From NCBI GenBank assembly GCA_037349315.1, contig JBAIAC010000059.1, forward strand, positions 15,904,501 to 15,968,500: DNA of 64,000 nt, read 5' to 3'. Source of the stretch: Chelydra serpentina. Lineage: Eukaryota > Chordata > Testudines > Chelydridae. The translations under genes and the position numbers were made by a program. The notes beneath the pieces are model-generated. The model saw only the letters and a list, made by a program, of their open reading frames with translations. It was not told the origin of the DNA and did not search any database. Position 1 is the first letter of the stretch, and each line of letters begins with the position of its first letter. Of the stretch, positions 1 to 10,682 are shown one piece after another.

Positions 1-1344
1 CTGTGGGTCTGATTCTCCTCCCACACTGGTGGTCCACTGTTCTGACTCTATTGTTCTCACTGAAGTCACTCCTGATTTATACCAGTGTAAGCAGAACAGA
101 ATCAAGCCCCATGTGTGCATATATAAAATGTACTTTGATTATTCAAGTCCTGTAAGCAGGAGATTTATTCTTAATAGGATCTGTTAATATTTACAGGATT
201 AAACCTAGGACATGTTGCTAAGGGCTGTCCTGTTTTTTCCCCCCTTGGAAACCATATCAGATTAGAGCATATGATATTTCTAACAGCTGGAGCCTCTTAA
301 GTTAGTTTTGCTTTAAAAAATTAAAATACAAATATTAAATGTGGTGTCAAATTACAGCTCTTAAAAAAAGCAAATGTAGACCGTTGGTGGGCAGAAGCAG
401 TGAATATTAACTTCTATCACACCCACAGATAATTAGCATTTGCCATCTTTCAATCAGAGCTCTGTTCAAAGCTTCCTTTGTCTTTGCACAAGGACCTTCC
501 TTCCTTTTCTGTTCAACAGCTCACAAAGGGTCCTTCTGATTATTGACCAACAATTAACTACAGTCTAAATTTTTTTTTAAAAAGATACATCTCTCTTTGT
601 TACCCTGGTTTTTTTCAGTGAAGATTTTGGAATACATGGGAGTAATTTGTGGGTGCTATGAGCTTTGTTAACAGACAATAAATGGCTTTTAGATGTGTTG
701 CTTTTCCCACACCAGTTCCAGCTAGCAACCTCTCTCTTTAATTCTGAAAATGGAAATACAGAAAAGCTCTATAATTCTATAGCTAAAATAAAGAGCTACA
801 GCTTTGACTGTCCACAAATCAGCTTCATGGAGACAAAATAATGTTACTGAGATTTGTCAACAATACAGATGTAGATTTAGATGCATAGGGCCAAGTTCTA
901 CTCTTACAAGAGGATAGCCCAAAATAAAATACTATTTATACCTTTGGCAGACACACATTTAAGGGTATATTTAATGTAATCAAAAGTGTGGAATAATTTT
1001 TTTAAATTTTTTTGTAATACAGTAGCCCATTCACACAAATCAAACTGCAATTTAAGTGTATTTTGTATTTGTGTTACTATTGTTATTTTGCTTGATGAAA
1101 AGAAAGTGTTTTATAAAAAAATAAACTTTCCTTTTAAGCAGTGATACAGGATAAATTGCATCTGTTTCTAACTTCCTAGTGGTTTATTTGCCTACTGGTC
1201 AGTAGGCCTTTCTGCTGTTGGGAAGTAGTGGGTTTTGCACCTTAATGCACATGGGTGATGGGGCAGTCTCTTGCCTTGCTGAGAAAATGGACCTTTTGAT
1301 GACAATTTCATTGGGGGTATAAACTGGCTTACTAAATGCCTTAC
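1..1344. other. AT-rich non-coding DNA
   Basis: No gene, RNA or repeat boundary is recognisable here. The stretch is AT-rich with short A and T runs, such as the T run near 570 and the A/T-rich block at 990-1130. It lies downstream of a minus-strand exon candidate, so it is probably intron or 3' flank. Confidence 0.5.
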
Positions 1345-1456
1345 CTCCCTGAAACCGCCTATGGAAGCATTAGCTGAGCCACCATCAAAAATTACCTTAA
1401 TCTGTAAGGTGTAAGCCCCGAGGGCACCGTCCAAAGAATGGATGTTTCTTTTCTTC
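1345..1456 (-). CDS. Candidate internal coding exon of an unidentified minus-strand gene
   Basis: Read on the minus strand, a pyrimidine-rich run ending in CTCAG precedes 112 nt that are open in one frame, followed by the donor GAG|GTAAGG. The reading includes GAYTLQIKVIFDGG followed by SANASIGG, a beta-strand-like pattern unlike the repeat-derived frames nearby. The exon would begin with the last base of a codon and end in phase 0. This start phase does not match the end of the next candidate upstream (18596-18766, phase 1), so if both are real at least one exon is missing between them. I do not recognise the family. The exon could belong to another gene or be chance. Confidence 0.33.
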
Positions 1457-2489
1457 CTGAGAATTTAAAAGTGAAGTATTGTCCTTGAACTGCTCATACT
1501 ACTCGGGAAGCAATGCTCAGCTACTACAGTGCTAGACACCTGAATAAGCACCTAGACAGATAGATTCACAGAGAGATGGCCATAAAAGCCTACCAACTCA
1601 GTTTACCTCCTTAGTGCATGATTGGGACTGCTGGTAAATGCCTTTGTTTTCCTCAGGCCTCCTTGATTAATCCATTTATTTTCAGGAGCACCTGATTTCA
1701 ACATTTTATCTCATTCCAAACAGCAGATCACATTCTTAGGTGTACATGGCTGTCCCAGCTCATTGCTCCCACATCAAAACACCACAACAGTCATTCCCTG
1801 TGAAGTTTTTGCATTATTTAAAAGTGTATTATATTTTTAAGCATATGTACCTCATCTGCTATCTTGACATGTTGCTAGTGTGTTGGTGGGCTGATACAAA
1901 ACTGTCACCCAGACAAAGCAAGTATCAGTGGGAACTAGGACATCTTTCAATTATACCTCTCACCAATACAACTATTCCTGTCATTCTGTCCAGAATACTC
2001 CATTTGCATGGACAGACATTGGAGGCAGTTACATCACCCTACTCCTACTCCCAGTGGGAGCTTTACAGTTGACTTCAATAAGAGCAGAGTTAGGCCAATA
2101 CTGACTGGTGCTTAAATAGACATTTCAGACAACCCCCCAACCCTAGACTTTCTTCTTTAGTTGAGGCCCAATCCTGAAAGCTCCAGACCAATTTTTCCTG
2201 AGTGCCCTCAACTCCCACTGGCTGAGGAACTCAGCCCATTGGGTGGGCCCTTTGCAGCAAAGGTAGGATCGCTGGTGATAGCGACATCATAATGGGAATT
2301 GTAACAGCACTGCCTATCTGGTCTGGCTTTGTGCGAGCTACTACCACTGTTTCTCCCCACACACACCGAATCACCCAACCTCCCAGTCTGGTTTGGGTGC
2401 TGCAGTCACCTACTACAATTACTGGGCCCTTTAACTAAGTTACAAAAAGAAAACTCTAAAATAAGCACAAAACAAGCTGGTCACAGCCC
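1457..2489. other. Non-coding DNA without recognised features
   Basis: No coding or RNA feature is supported. Open frames here lack splice signals or conserved-looking sequence. It is probably intronic. Confidence 0.4.
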
Positions 2490-2763
2490 CTTTTTCCTCA
2501 GTCTTTCTTCTCAGTCCTATGCCACTCCCTGGCTCCTTAAACCACTGGCACTCACTACTCTTTATCTATCAGCAACTCCCACTGCTTCCTATATGGAGTC
2601 TCCCCCCCGCTCACTCTTCACAGGCTTCTCTTATCTACACTGATTTAGCCACATGGCCTGCCTGTTATGTGACTGCTCATTTTTTCAACCTGAGGAGGTA
2701 AGCTAAGTAGCCCACAGGTGGGGCTGAAGCTATTTCCCCTTCAAGGGCCAGTCACCCTGTGAC
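2490..2763 (-). mobile_element. LTR-like fragment, minus orientation
   Basis: On the minus strand the block opens with TGTCACAGGGTGACTGGCCC, then a purine-rich to GC-rich sequence. A closely similar opening is found at 38642-38672 (minus) and 50674 (plus, TGTAACAGGGTACTGGCCC). The shared TGT-ACAGGGT-ACTGGCCC start looks like an LTR family end. The inner boundary is vague and no internal genes follow, so it is probably a solo or truncated LTR. Confidence 0.4.
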
Positions 2764-4206
2764 AGAAATGAACAATAAAGATCCACTGTTTATTTCTTTT
2801 CAAAGTAAAAGTGCCATGGCCTGTTTCTGATAGACAGAATCAGGAAAAGTGAGATGCACCAGGGAAATACCAAGTCCTTTTGCTTAAGGCAAATATAACA
2901 TTGTCTTAAAGGCACTGCCTTTCACCTTAACAGACCCCAGCGGGCCTTACAAACTACATACATGTAGCACCACTAAAATGCAGCAGCCTATGGATTAGAG
3001 GGGTGGCAATCAAAGGGCACACAGAACCACCATGGGATAAGGGAACTTCACCAAGGACTTTTGAGCAAACCCCTGCTCTTATGGACGTGCCATAGGATCT
3101 TTAACGTCATGAAGAGAAGACCCAGGCCTAGATCCTCCGGACCACCACAGAAAGCACAGCGAAGTTCAGGAGGGAGATGCAAAAGTAACCATTTCTACAT
3201 CACCATATAAACGCATAACAACGGGTATGTCTGGGGGTATGATGCCCAGCTCAGGGAGACATACTTATGCTAGCTCTCATTGAGCCAGCGGGATCAAAAC
3301 AGAATATAACTGCGGCAGCATACGAGCTTGATGCGAATATGTCTCCTCGAGCTGGAAATCACACACCCCAGCTTGAAACATACCCATACCGAGACAATCC
3401 CTGCCCTGAAGAGCTTTAACCCTCAACTCCCAGAGTATCCAATGGGATTTGATGGTATCCAGCACCTTGCAGGAGTTATCCAGCCTCCTGCACGCTTGAC
3501 ACCTCCATCCTCACCTAGTCAAAATTCCTACTGACATCAGAGGATATTTTGCGTGAATAAGAATGTCAGGATTTGCCCCCCCTCATTTGACCCATCTAGC
3601 CATCCATCCAGCTTCCGTAGGTAGGAGGCTTTTTTGTGCACACGGGACAATGGTATTCAAACCACAGCATAGACTTAACAAAGCAAAAACCCTAGTTTGA
3701 AGGTCAGTCATCAACATACTGTATTTATCTACCTATTGTCAAAACTGATGGAGCAGAAAAGAGCTTTAATAGAATATTTAGTTAGTTAATTAAATTTGGC
3801 ATGTTAATGGGGTTTTTTCCATAACACTGTGGCACTGTTTCTATGAAAAGCAATGAAAAAAGGGTTATACTTTAAAGTGCTAATAGCTTTTGTCTTTCAA
3901 AAAGAAACATATGTTTAATGAATAAATATGTTATAAAAAGAGGTGCGCACGTGTGTGTGTGTTGGAGGGGGGTATTATGTTTGTTCTCACTTAAAGAGCT
4001 CAATAATGGCGATTGCCAACAAGGTGTAGCCTCTATTGTCACGACAAAATAAAAATCATCTTGGTCATTCACTTCGAGGTGCAATTGCTATTTTTTAAAA
4101 TAATAAATTCTCTGCTGCTAAAAATCTGAGTTGAAAATAAATTAAAACAAGATATTTGGGACACTAGATAGTCACTTGCGTACTGTGGGGATACTCCCAA
4201 AGAGCT
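2764..4206. other. Non-coding DNA
   Basis: No gene or well-bounded repeat was recognised. A short GT-rich run lies near 3950-3970. It is probably intronic. Confidence 0.4.
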
Positions 4207-4540
4207 AAACAGAATAGAATACAGTACCCAGGCACTTGGCTAGCACAGCAAGGGTTGCAGCATGTACAAATTTGAACAGAATAGAGTACAGTATACAGGC
4301 ACTCAGATAATATGGTGAGGTGTATGGTGCAAGAACCTGAATAGGATACACTATATAGGACATACCACAGTGGTGGGTACTGTATAAGAACCTGAACAGA
4401 GTAGGATACTGCTCACTGGCGCTCAAATACCACGGTGAGAAGTGTAATACAAAAACCTGAACAGGATAGAATACAGTATAGAGAGGTTTAGATACCACAT
4501 TGAGTGGCATGATAGCTGAACTTGACTAGAATAGAATATG
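4207..4540. repeat. Degenerate minisatellite, about 65-bp unit
   Basis: The motif AACAGAATAGAATACAGTA and variants recurs at about 4207, 4275, 4340, 4395, 4460 and 4525, a spacing of 67, 65, 55, 65 and 65 bp. Each unit carries a middle like AATACCACGGTGAG and ends AAGAACCTG. This gives five full units and a partial sixth. The third unit is about 10 bp short. Open frames here merely reflect the repeat. Confidence 0.75.
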
Positions 4541-5700
4541 CCATGGAACAAACACAAGGCATAATAGATAAGCTTGTCTATTTCCACATTTGCAAATGTG
4601 ACCGCAAAGGGTTAATGGACTAGTTCATGAAATTAAGCTGCCACTTCCTGACTGTAGGAAATAAAAGTGTGAAACCCTTAATGGGACTGTGAGGTTTCTT
4701 AGGAATTTTGATAAATTTTTCCTAAAATATCACATTTCCTGGGCTGCAGCATTTGACACAGACTGAAACAAAGTTGTACGCAGAATCAGATTCTGTAGTG
4801 TTTACCGACTTCCCCACTCTATCTTTTCAAGGTTCTTCTAGTCCAGTATCAGGGTCACATTCTCTCCCGAGAGCCATGGGAATTTTGGGTGGCTTACATG
4901 CCTGGTTGACCGCTCAGTCAGAATCTTATCAGTCCTGGGAAAGGTGCACCAAGGCAGATTTCTCCACCTGTTCTTCCTCTCAGTTACATGCCTTGCCTTG
5001 CCTTACTTGGGTAAACACTGTGGCTCAAAGGAGGAGACTGCTCTATCTTTGTGCTACAGGAGGAGCTCCCAAAGAGTGCATGCTGCAACTAGCAGTCTGT
5101 CAGCCAGGGGGTGAATGTGGCATATGTATTCCCCTCCATACCGTGAGCTCCTCTGGGACAGATGGCTTTACCCTGCACCTTTGGGGCAGCTTAGCACCAC
5201 AGATAGGCAGGCTCAGTGCCTGCACTCCCTCTCCAGATTGTGGCTGGCTTCTGCTGTAAGTGGGGAAGGCTCCTTTCACCCACTTCCCAGCTTGTGCAGA
5301 ACCAGACACATTCTGGCCTCCCGCTGCTGACTCTGATATTTTTGATCAGCTTCTTCCCTATGAATGTACGTAGCAGATCCCGATTAGCAATAGGCACCGA
5401 TCACGAGTGGGAGGAAGGAGATAAGAATCTGACAAAGATAGAGCAGTCTCTGGCTTCCTCCTCCTCCTCTTCTACAGCTGTGATACAATGAGGAAAATGT
5501 TCCATCATTAAAACCTCTCGTTCTTGGGGAGGCCTTCCCCTCCCACCCTCCTCTCAATGCAATTTTTATTAATGTATCTTCCCATTGAGATTTTATCCTT
5601 CCCTACGCTGTAAGGTGCTGAGATCTCAAGAGGGAAAACATGAAATCACGAGCTGTCGATCTGTGAGAAAAGTGAAGAGAGATTACATTTCTCTGGGCTT
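4541..5700. other. Non-coding DNA with overlapping chance ORFs
   Basis: A 168-codon plus-strand frame (4753-5259) and several overlapping frames on both strands are present. None shows a domain, a family resemblance or splice context. The block is more GC-rich than its surroundings and may be an old repeat. Confidence 0.35.
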
Positions 5701-5985
5701 AGGCCTTGTCAACATGAGGAAAATGCACTAGTCTATCTAAAGGGGTGATTTGAAACCAATAGTTAAACCGGTGCAAAAGTCTGAGTAGACACTCTTATTT
5801 GGTTTAAAGCAGGCTCATTGCAGTTTAGCTTAAATTGCTTAAAGATAGATTTAAGCTAAACTGAAATAAACCACTCCTAAATGAGAATAAGAGGCTGCAA
5901 TCAGGGCTTTGCACCAGTTTAACTAACTTGATTTAAAAGTGATTTAAGTTAAATTGGTGCAACTGTCCCATGTAGACAAGACCCT
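5701..5985. mobile_element. MITE with imperfect terminal inverted repeats
   Basis: The left end AGGCCTTGTCAACATG is matched by the inverted right end AGGGTCTTGTCTACATG. Internal sequence has repeated palindromic TTTAAGCTAAA-type segments. The ends resemble the GGCC-GTCTACA termini of the Harbinger-like MITEs elsewhere in the window, so this is probably a non-autonomous PIF/Harbinger relative. It carries no coding capacity. Confidence 0.5.
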
Positions 5986-6365
5986 AGTCTTAAAAATGAC
6001 TAATATATTTTTAAGTCTACACAGACCTGATTTTCAGACAGTTTTGGTATGCAGTTGTGTTCTTAGTTTCGGCGTGTAATTAACCGGTTTGCCAGTGGAT
6101 TAATAAATACATAACAGTGATGAATATGCACATAAATTAGGTATGCTACATTTTTGTGCCTGGTCTAATACCCAGTGAAGTCAACAGAGGTCTGCCCAGT
6201 ATTTTCGATGGGCTTTGGATCAGGTCTTTAGTATGTGCAGCTGCATGCCTGAAAGACAGTCCACTCACTACTTATTCAAAGTCTAAAATGTTCCTTCTAC
6301 TAAAGTTTGGTGGTCATTTTTATGCTTTCACTAAACCGGGCACTCCAAAAATGATGTGATCTGAT
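5986..6365. other. Non-coding DNA
   Basis: No gene, RNA or repeat is recognised. Confidence 0.35.
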
Positions 6366-6648
6366 AAAAGAGAAAGAACAAGGCATGTGCTAGGAAAAAG
6401 TGACTATGGCAACAAACAGAGAAGAAAAAGAAAAAAATAAGACAGAGGAAAAAGACAGGAGAAGATGGAAAGGCTCAAGAAAAAAAAGGAGGAATGAGGA
6501 AAAGAGGATAAGCTTAGTGATACAAGCAGAGGAAGGGGGAGAAGAGAGGGGAAAATAAAAGAAACAAAGAAAAAAGACATTATAGAAGACAAGCACAGAG
6601 AGGAGGTATAACCAGAGCAGAAACTAAACACAGCAAAAGGCAATATCT
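6366..6648. repeat. Long purine-rich (GA/A) tract on the plus strand
   Basis: About 280 bp are dominated by A and G, with runs such as GAAGAAAAAGAAAAAAATAAG and many GAGGA blocks, interrupted by few pyrimidines. It is a simple-sequence, low-complexity region. Serine- and phenylalanine-rich minus-strand frames across it are artefacts of composition. Confidence 0.7.
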
Positions 6649-7039
6649 CATATCACACAAAGCAAACATCAGCCAGAAGCGCAACAAACAAGAACTTCCC
6701 TGCATCAGGCCTGATCTCAGAGCCGCAGTAAGAAGCCCTGCCCCCATCTCCTATGTCTCTGGCAGCCCTTCACCTGAACACTTGTGCAAGGGAAGCTGAA
6801 GTGAACCCTTTGTATAGTAAGAACTAGATAGGGCAGTGTCATTCTCCAGTCAATGCTTGTATGCTTCACATGGGCACTTTGCATTAGAGATCATGAAATC
6901 GATTTGAAATCTACCACTTTCCCCTTTTTTGCCTGCATCCCCCACTGGAAGTAAAAGATGTTGGGTAAAATTTTCCAAAGCTCCTAAATGACTTAGGAGA
7001 CTAAGCGCTAATGGGATATAAACCCCTACATTGCTTAAG
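6649..7039. other. Non-coding DNA
   Basis: No feature is recognised apart from a fragment near 6960-7030 of a common CTAAATGACTTAGGAG-type reptilian repeat. The last 11 bases are the left target duplication of the next element. Confidence 0.35.
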
Positions 7040-7082
7040 CGACAAAGAGTCATGTGGCACCTTATAGACTAACAGACGTATT

Positions 7083-7121
7083 GGAGCATAAGCTTTCGTG
7101 GGTGAATACCCACTTCTTCAG
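7083..7121 (-). ncRNA. Hammerhead-ribozyme-like motif
   Basis: On the minus strand the order is CTGAAGA (core CUGANGA), one extra A, a GTGGGT-ATTC-ACCCAC hairpin as stem II, GAAA, then a 3-bp AGC/GCT stem III closed by TTAT, followed by C at the expected cleavage position. All conserved core bases are present. The odd points are the extra A between the core and stem II and the lack of a clear stem I. Activity is not shown by sequence alone. Confidence 0.4.
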
Positions 7122-7127
7122 TTGCAT

Positions 7128-7165
7128 CTGAAGGAGTGGGTATTCACCCACGAAAGCTTATGCTC
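7128..7165 (+). ncRNA. Degenerate hammerhead-like motif in the opposite arm
   Basis: This is the plus-strand counterpart in the second arm of the same foldback. The core reads CTGAAGGA instead of CUGANGA, so it is altered by one or two bases. The GTGGGT/ACCCAC hairpin, GAAA and AGC-TTAT-GCT parts are intact. Confidence 0.3.
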
Positions 7166-7409
7166 CAATACGTCTATTAGTCTATAAGGTGCCACAGGAC
7201 TTTGTCACTTCTACAGATCCAGACTAACACGGCTACCCCTCTGATGCATTGCTTAAGTGCTTCTGAAAATCCCACTAGGCACATGCCTGAATCTTTAGGT
7301 GTCTAAATGCCTTTGAAAACCTGGCCGTAAGTTCAATTTTCAAAAGTGACGTAAGCACTTAGAAGCCCTAAGTAACACTGAAGTCAACATGACACAGGCG
7401 CCTAAGTAA

Positions 7410-8247
7410 AGCTGGGCAATTTTTTTTCCAGCAAACAGTTTATTCACCAAAAAATGCACATTTCAGTCAAATGAAGCTATTTGTGAATTTGGATCAAATT
7501 CAGTGAGTAGTTTCAGCAACACAAAATTGGAAAAAAACAAAATTCTGAAAAAATCAAAAATGTTTCATTTCAACATTTTCAAAATGGAACATTTCAACTT
7601 TTCACTTTGAAATGACATTTCGTTGCTAAAATTAGCTATATTTGGGCTTGGAAAGATTCGTTTTTTATCTGTAAATGTCTGTAAAGGTTGATTTCACTGT
7701 CCACACACAGACCAAAAAAGATATTTCCATTGATAATAATCAAAATTTCCAGATAGGCAAAATAAGAAAAATGCTGCTTGAGAACTTCTTAGCGTTTGAT
7801 TTAAGGATCTTTATATTGTATATTTTGATGTGATGTTGACAATCTGTATTTTAAATGTTTAAACTTTTTAAATCTGAACTTTTACAGCCTTTAGTTAATT
7901 ATCTGATCTCCCCTCTATTTGACCTTCCCATAGTTTCCTGCAACTGTGAAAATTGAAATTGATAAAAATAAACATTGATATATCATCCATGGAAATTATA
8001 AAAAAAGTTAAAACTTAATTCTGCCAAACCTAGTATTTGTAATTTTTAAAAAAATAGAAAAAGGGTAAAAAAAAGATCCCAAAATGTTTCATTTTTACCC
8101 AAATCATTTTTTTTTCCAGTTTTTCATTTCACCAAATTCCCCCCCCCCCCAAAATAATTGTCGTTTCAGGTCCATCCAAAACAAACAAACAAAAATTCAG
8201 ATTTTTCGGTTCAGTCACCGAAAGAAAAATCAATTATTCACCCAGCT
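7410..8247. mobile_element. AT-rich interspersed element bounded by AGCTGGG ends
   Basis: The block starts AGCTGGGCAATTTTTTTTCC and ends ATTCACCCAGCT, inverted 8-9-bp ends. The interior is rich in AAATGTTTCATTT-type self-complementary segments and A/C runs (a C10 run near 8143). It has no coding potential. It is probably a long MITE-like repeat of an unassigned DNA-transposon family. Confidence 0.45.
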
Positions 8248-9301
8248 CTACTCCTACATACCTGTCTCTTTTGAAAATGGGACAAAGGCTTCTAAGTCAC
8301 TTTGGCACTTTTGAAATATTTACTTGCTATATGTTTTCATTTTCTTCAGCAGCATATCTATGAATGGAGCATATTCATGCAGAATATGTACTCTGTGTTG
8401 CCTTTGCTAGGCATGGAGTCTTTATTAACGTCAATTACAAGAGAGGGACAAGGATCTCATTGCACGATATCAACTCCTATGTACATGTAAGCTACCCAGA
8501 ATTGGGAATGATACAAGTTCTATCACATTCCCACATAGGTGGAGCATGGTGCTATAAAAGAAGCGTCACTTCTAGCCGCAATATATGCCACGACATGGTG
8601 TACCCCGATGTCTGGCTTGTGCTGAGTCCTGGATATCTTTTATCTCTATGATTGACCTTTCTGAAGATAAAGCTTTGCACGGGGAAACCCGTGGAGAGCC
8701 AGGAGACAGTATCAAGGGTGCCCTATTAATGGCGAGAGAAACTTAGATGAGCTGGCCCCTGGAGAATCTATGAGGAGCTCTGGCAGCCTGGATGCCCAAC
8801 AGAAAAGATTATTTTGCTGCCTCTTTGCAACCTTGCCCTGAGAGGCTGTCAAATATTGTAGGGTTTTTTGTTTTGTTTTATTTTTGAACATAGATCCTTC
8901 CGTCTTTACTGGCACCAATGAGAGTTTTGCCTGAGACAGGACTGCAAGATCAGGATTTTAAATACACTACCTACTTCTGCTAACATCTAGAAAGTTCCAT
9001 GATAAGCAAGCATGTTTGCCTCAATTCCCTTTTCAGGATAAGGTTTGACCTCTTCATGTATCTTTAATTGTACTATTGATATTCTTCAATTTATGTACAG
9101 ATTATGAAAACATAAGGAATAACTGGTACAATCAGTGAATTTGAACATATAAACTCAATGTGTTGCTCATCAGCCTTCCATGTCAGTTCATTTTAGCAGC
9201 CACCGTGCCATAACGCCTCTCCCGTAGACACAAGACAGCATTATCAAACAGACAAGAGGCCACCTGATCTTTTAATCAGTTTGGATAAGCTTGTAAAATA
9301 C
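8248..9301. other. Non-coding DNA
   Basis: No gene, splice-flanked frame or bounded repeat was recognised. Confidence 0.35.
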
Positions 9302-9311
9302 ACAGCAAAAA

Positions 9312-9706
9312 AGAACAGGAGTACTTGTGGCACCTTAGAGACTAACAAATTTATTTCAGCATAAGTTTTCGTAGTCTATAGCCCACTTCATCGGATGCAT
9401 AGAATGGAACACACAGAAGCAAGATGTATATACACACACAGAAAACTTGGAATTGACATACCAATTCTAAGAGGCTATTTAATTTAGATGAGCTATTATC
9501 AGCAGGAGAAAAAAACCCTTTTGTAGTGATAATCAAGAAGGCCTATATCAGACACTTGACAAGAAGATGTGAGGATATACATCTTACTTCTGTGTGTTCC
9601 CTTCTATGCATCCGATGAAGTGGGCTATAGCCTACGAAAACTTTAAGGTGCCACAAGTACTCCTGTTCTTTTTACGGATACAGAGTAACACGGCTGCTAC
9701 TTTGAA
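9312..9706. mobile_element. Foldback element with spacer, probably Penelope-like, 10-bp TSD
   Basis: The left arm (about 9314-9420) and right arm (about 9590-9675) are inverted copies separated by a single-copy core. The tail ends ACACGGCTGCTACTTTGAA. Direct repeats ACAGCAAAAA lie at 9302-9311 and 9707-9716. Both arms carry a CCGATGA-hairpin-CGAAA hammerhead-like core with U4 changed to C. The stem III segment is damaged in both arms. This looks like an older or divergent subfamily compared with the 7040 and 61751 copies. The spacer has no convincing reading frame. Confidence 0.65.
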
Positions 9707-9716
9707 ACAGCAAAAA

Positions 9717-10177
9717 CTGTTAATGATTCCATTGTTGCGATGGGAAATAAGAGATAGAGGCAGGGTAGGAAGCACCTGCAGGAAAGAAAAGGACCATATT
9801 CAATAGGTATTTAGGGAGGATTCAAATACAGAAACTGTTAGTTGCTGTTTGCTTTCTCGCACAGCAGCAAGTTCTTAGTGCAGCTTAGAATTCGAAAGTG
9901 CAAAGGCACCATTGGCAGTAAAATGCCAGCATTGCACAGAACAAGCCAAGTTCGCCCCTTTTTCCAAAGGAATTATTATAACAACTCTAGAGAGTTTGCT
10001 GAAATTGTCTGACCGTTGGTTTCCTTTTCAGGGGCATGATGTGAAGAGCTGGAGTCTCTTCACTGTGATCTAAAATAAAATTATTATTAAAGGGAAAAAA
10101 GGCATCTGGATGGTTTATCAGTAAAATGAATCCAATTCAGTGCAGAACACTGGCTGGCATTTACAATAGTGTCTAAA
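9717..10177. other. Non-coding DNA
   Basis: No supported feature. A plus-strand pyrimidine tract and AG at about 10022-10032 precede a 13-codon frame ending in a stop beside AATAAA, which I consider chance. Confidence 0.35.
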
Positions 10178-10231
10178 GGAATTAGGTGCCCAACTTCCAT
10201 TGCATTTTAATGGGAGTTGGCACCTAATTCC
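10178..10231. repeat. Short hairpin repeat
   Basis: GGAATTAGGTGCCCAACTTC is followed, after a short loop, by its near-perfect inverse GAGTTGGCACCTAATTCC. Related GGGTGCCTAAAT/ACTCCCATTGAAAT wording recurs at 19200, 34200 and 35715, so this is a fragment of a dispersed family. Confidence 0.5.
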
Positions 10232-10614
10232 ATTAGTCTCCTTTGGAAATCACAGCTAGTAGCACTATCCCTGGTATGGATGGTATGATGATGTTTGACA
10301 TCAAACAAAGACAATATTTAAGTGCAATTCTTATATTGCTACTAATTAAGGGTTGGATAAACAATAAGAACACGTAGGGGACCTATTCCTAAATTGGGAT
10401 CAATGGAACTATGCCATTCTACAATAGCCAAAGATCAGGCCCATGAATAGTAACTAGTTTTAAGGCAAGAAAACTAGAAATAAACTGATTAATGCATGGG
10501 ATAAAGAAAGAGAAGAAAACCGAGTCAATTCCCTTTTCATTTACTGTTCTCTGGTAGGGGCTGTGCATAGAAAGGAGGGAGTACTTCATAATCTCTCCAA
10601 CTCTTTTCACCAAT
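10232..10614. other. Non-coding DNA
   Basis: Nothing is recognised. Confidence 0.3.
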
Positions 10615-10682
10615 ATACCATAGGGGAGGCTCTCATTCCCACACAGGAGGCGAAGATTCATGCACTAACCACTGTGCCACCA
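10615..10682 (-). repeat. Possible tRNA-like (SINE) fragment
   Basis: On the minus strand GTGGCACAGTGGTTAGTGC resembles a pol III A box, and GGGAATGAGAGCC sits at about B-box distance but is a poor match. It is probably a decayed tRNA-derived SINE head, not a functional tRNA. Confidence 0.3.

Larger units (their letters stand above)
7040..7246. mobile_element. Foldback repeat, probably Penelope-like derived, 11-bp TSD
   Basis: Two long inverted arms (about 7049-7120 and 7126-7195) are near-perfect reverse complements. A single-copy tail follows, ending ACACGGCTACCCCTCTGATG. The element is flanked by the direct repeat CATTGCTTAAG (7029-7039 and 7247-7257). Each arm carries a hammerhead-like core, GAAAGC-TTAT-GCT beside a GTGGGT/ACCCAC hairpin. 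Variable-length target duplications plus hammerhead motifs are known for Penelope-like elements. The family assignment is inference. Relatives in this window lie at 9312-9706 and 61751-61962. Confidence 0.7.

Noticed and set aside
4753..5259. 168-codon plus-strand open frame
   Set aside because: No motif, no splice context, and overlapping frames of similar length on both strands indicate a low-stop composition effect.
10022..10085. Possible plus-strand terminal exon with stop and AATAAA
   Set aside because: The 13-codon frame after a pyrimidine tract is too short to support, and no upstream plus-strand exon was found.
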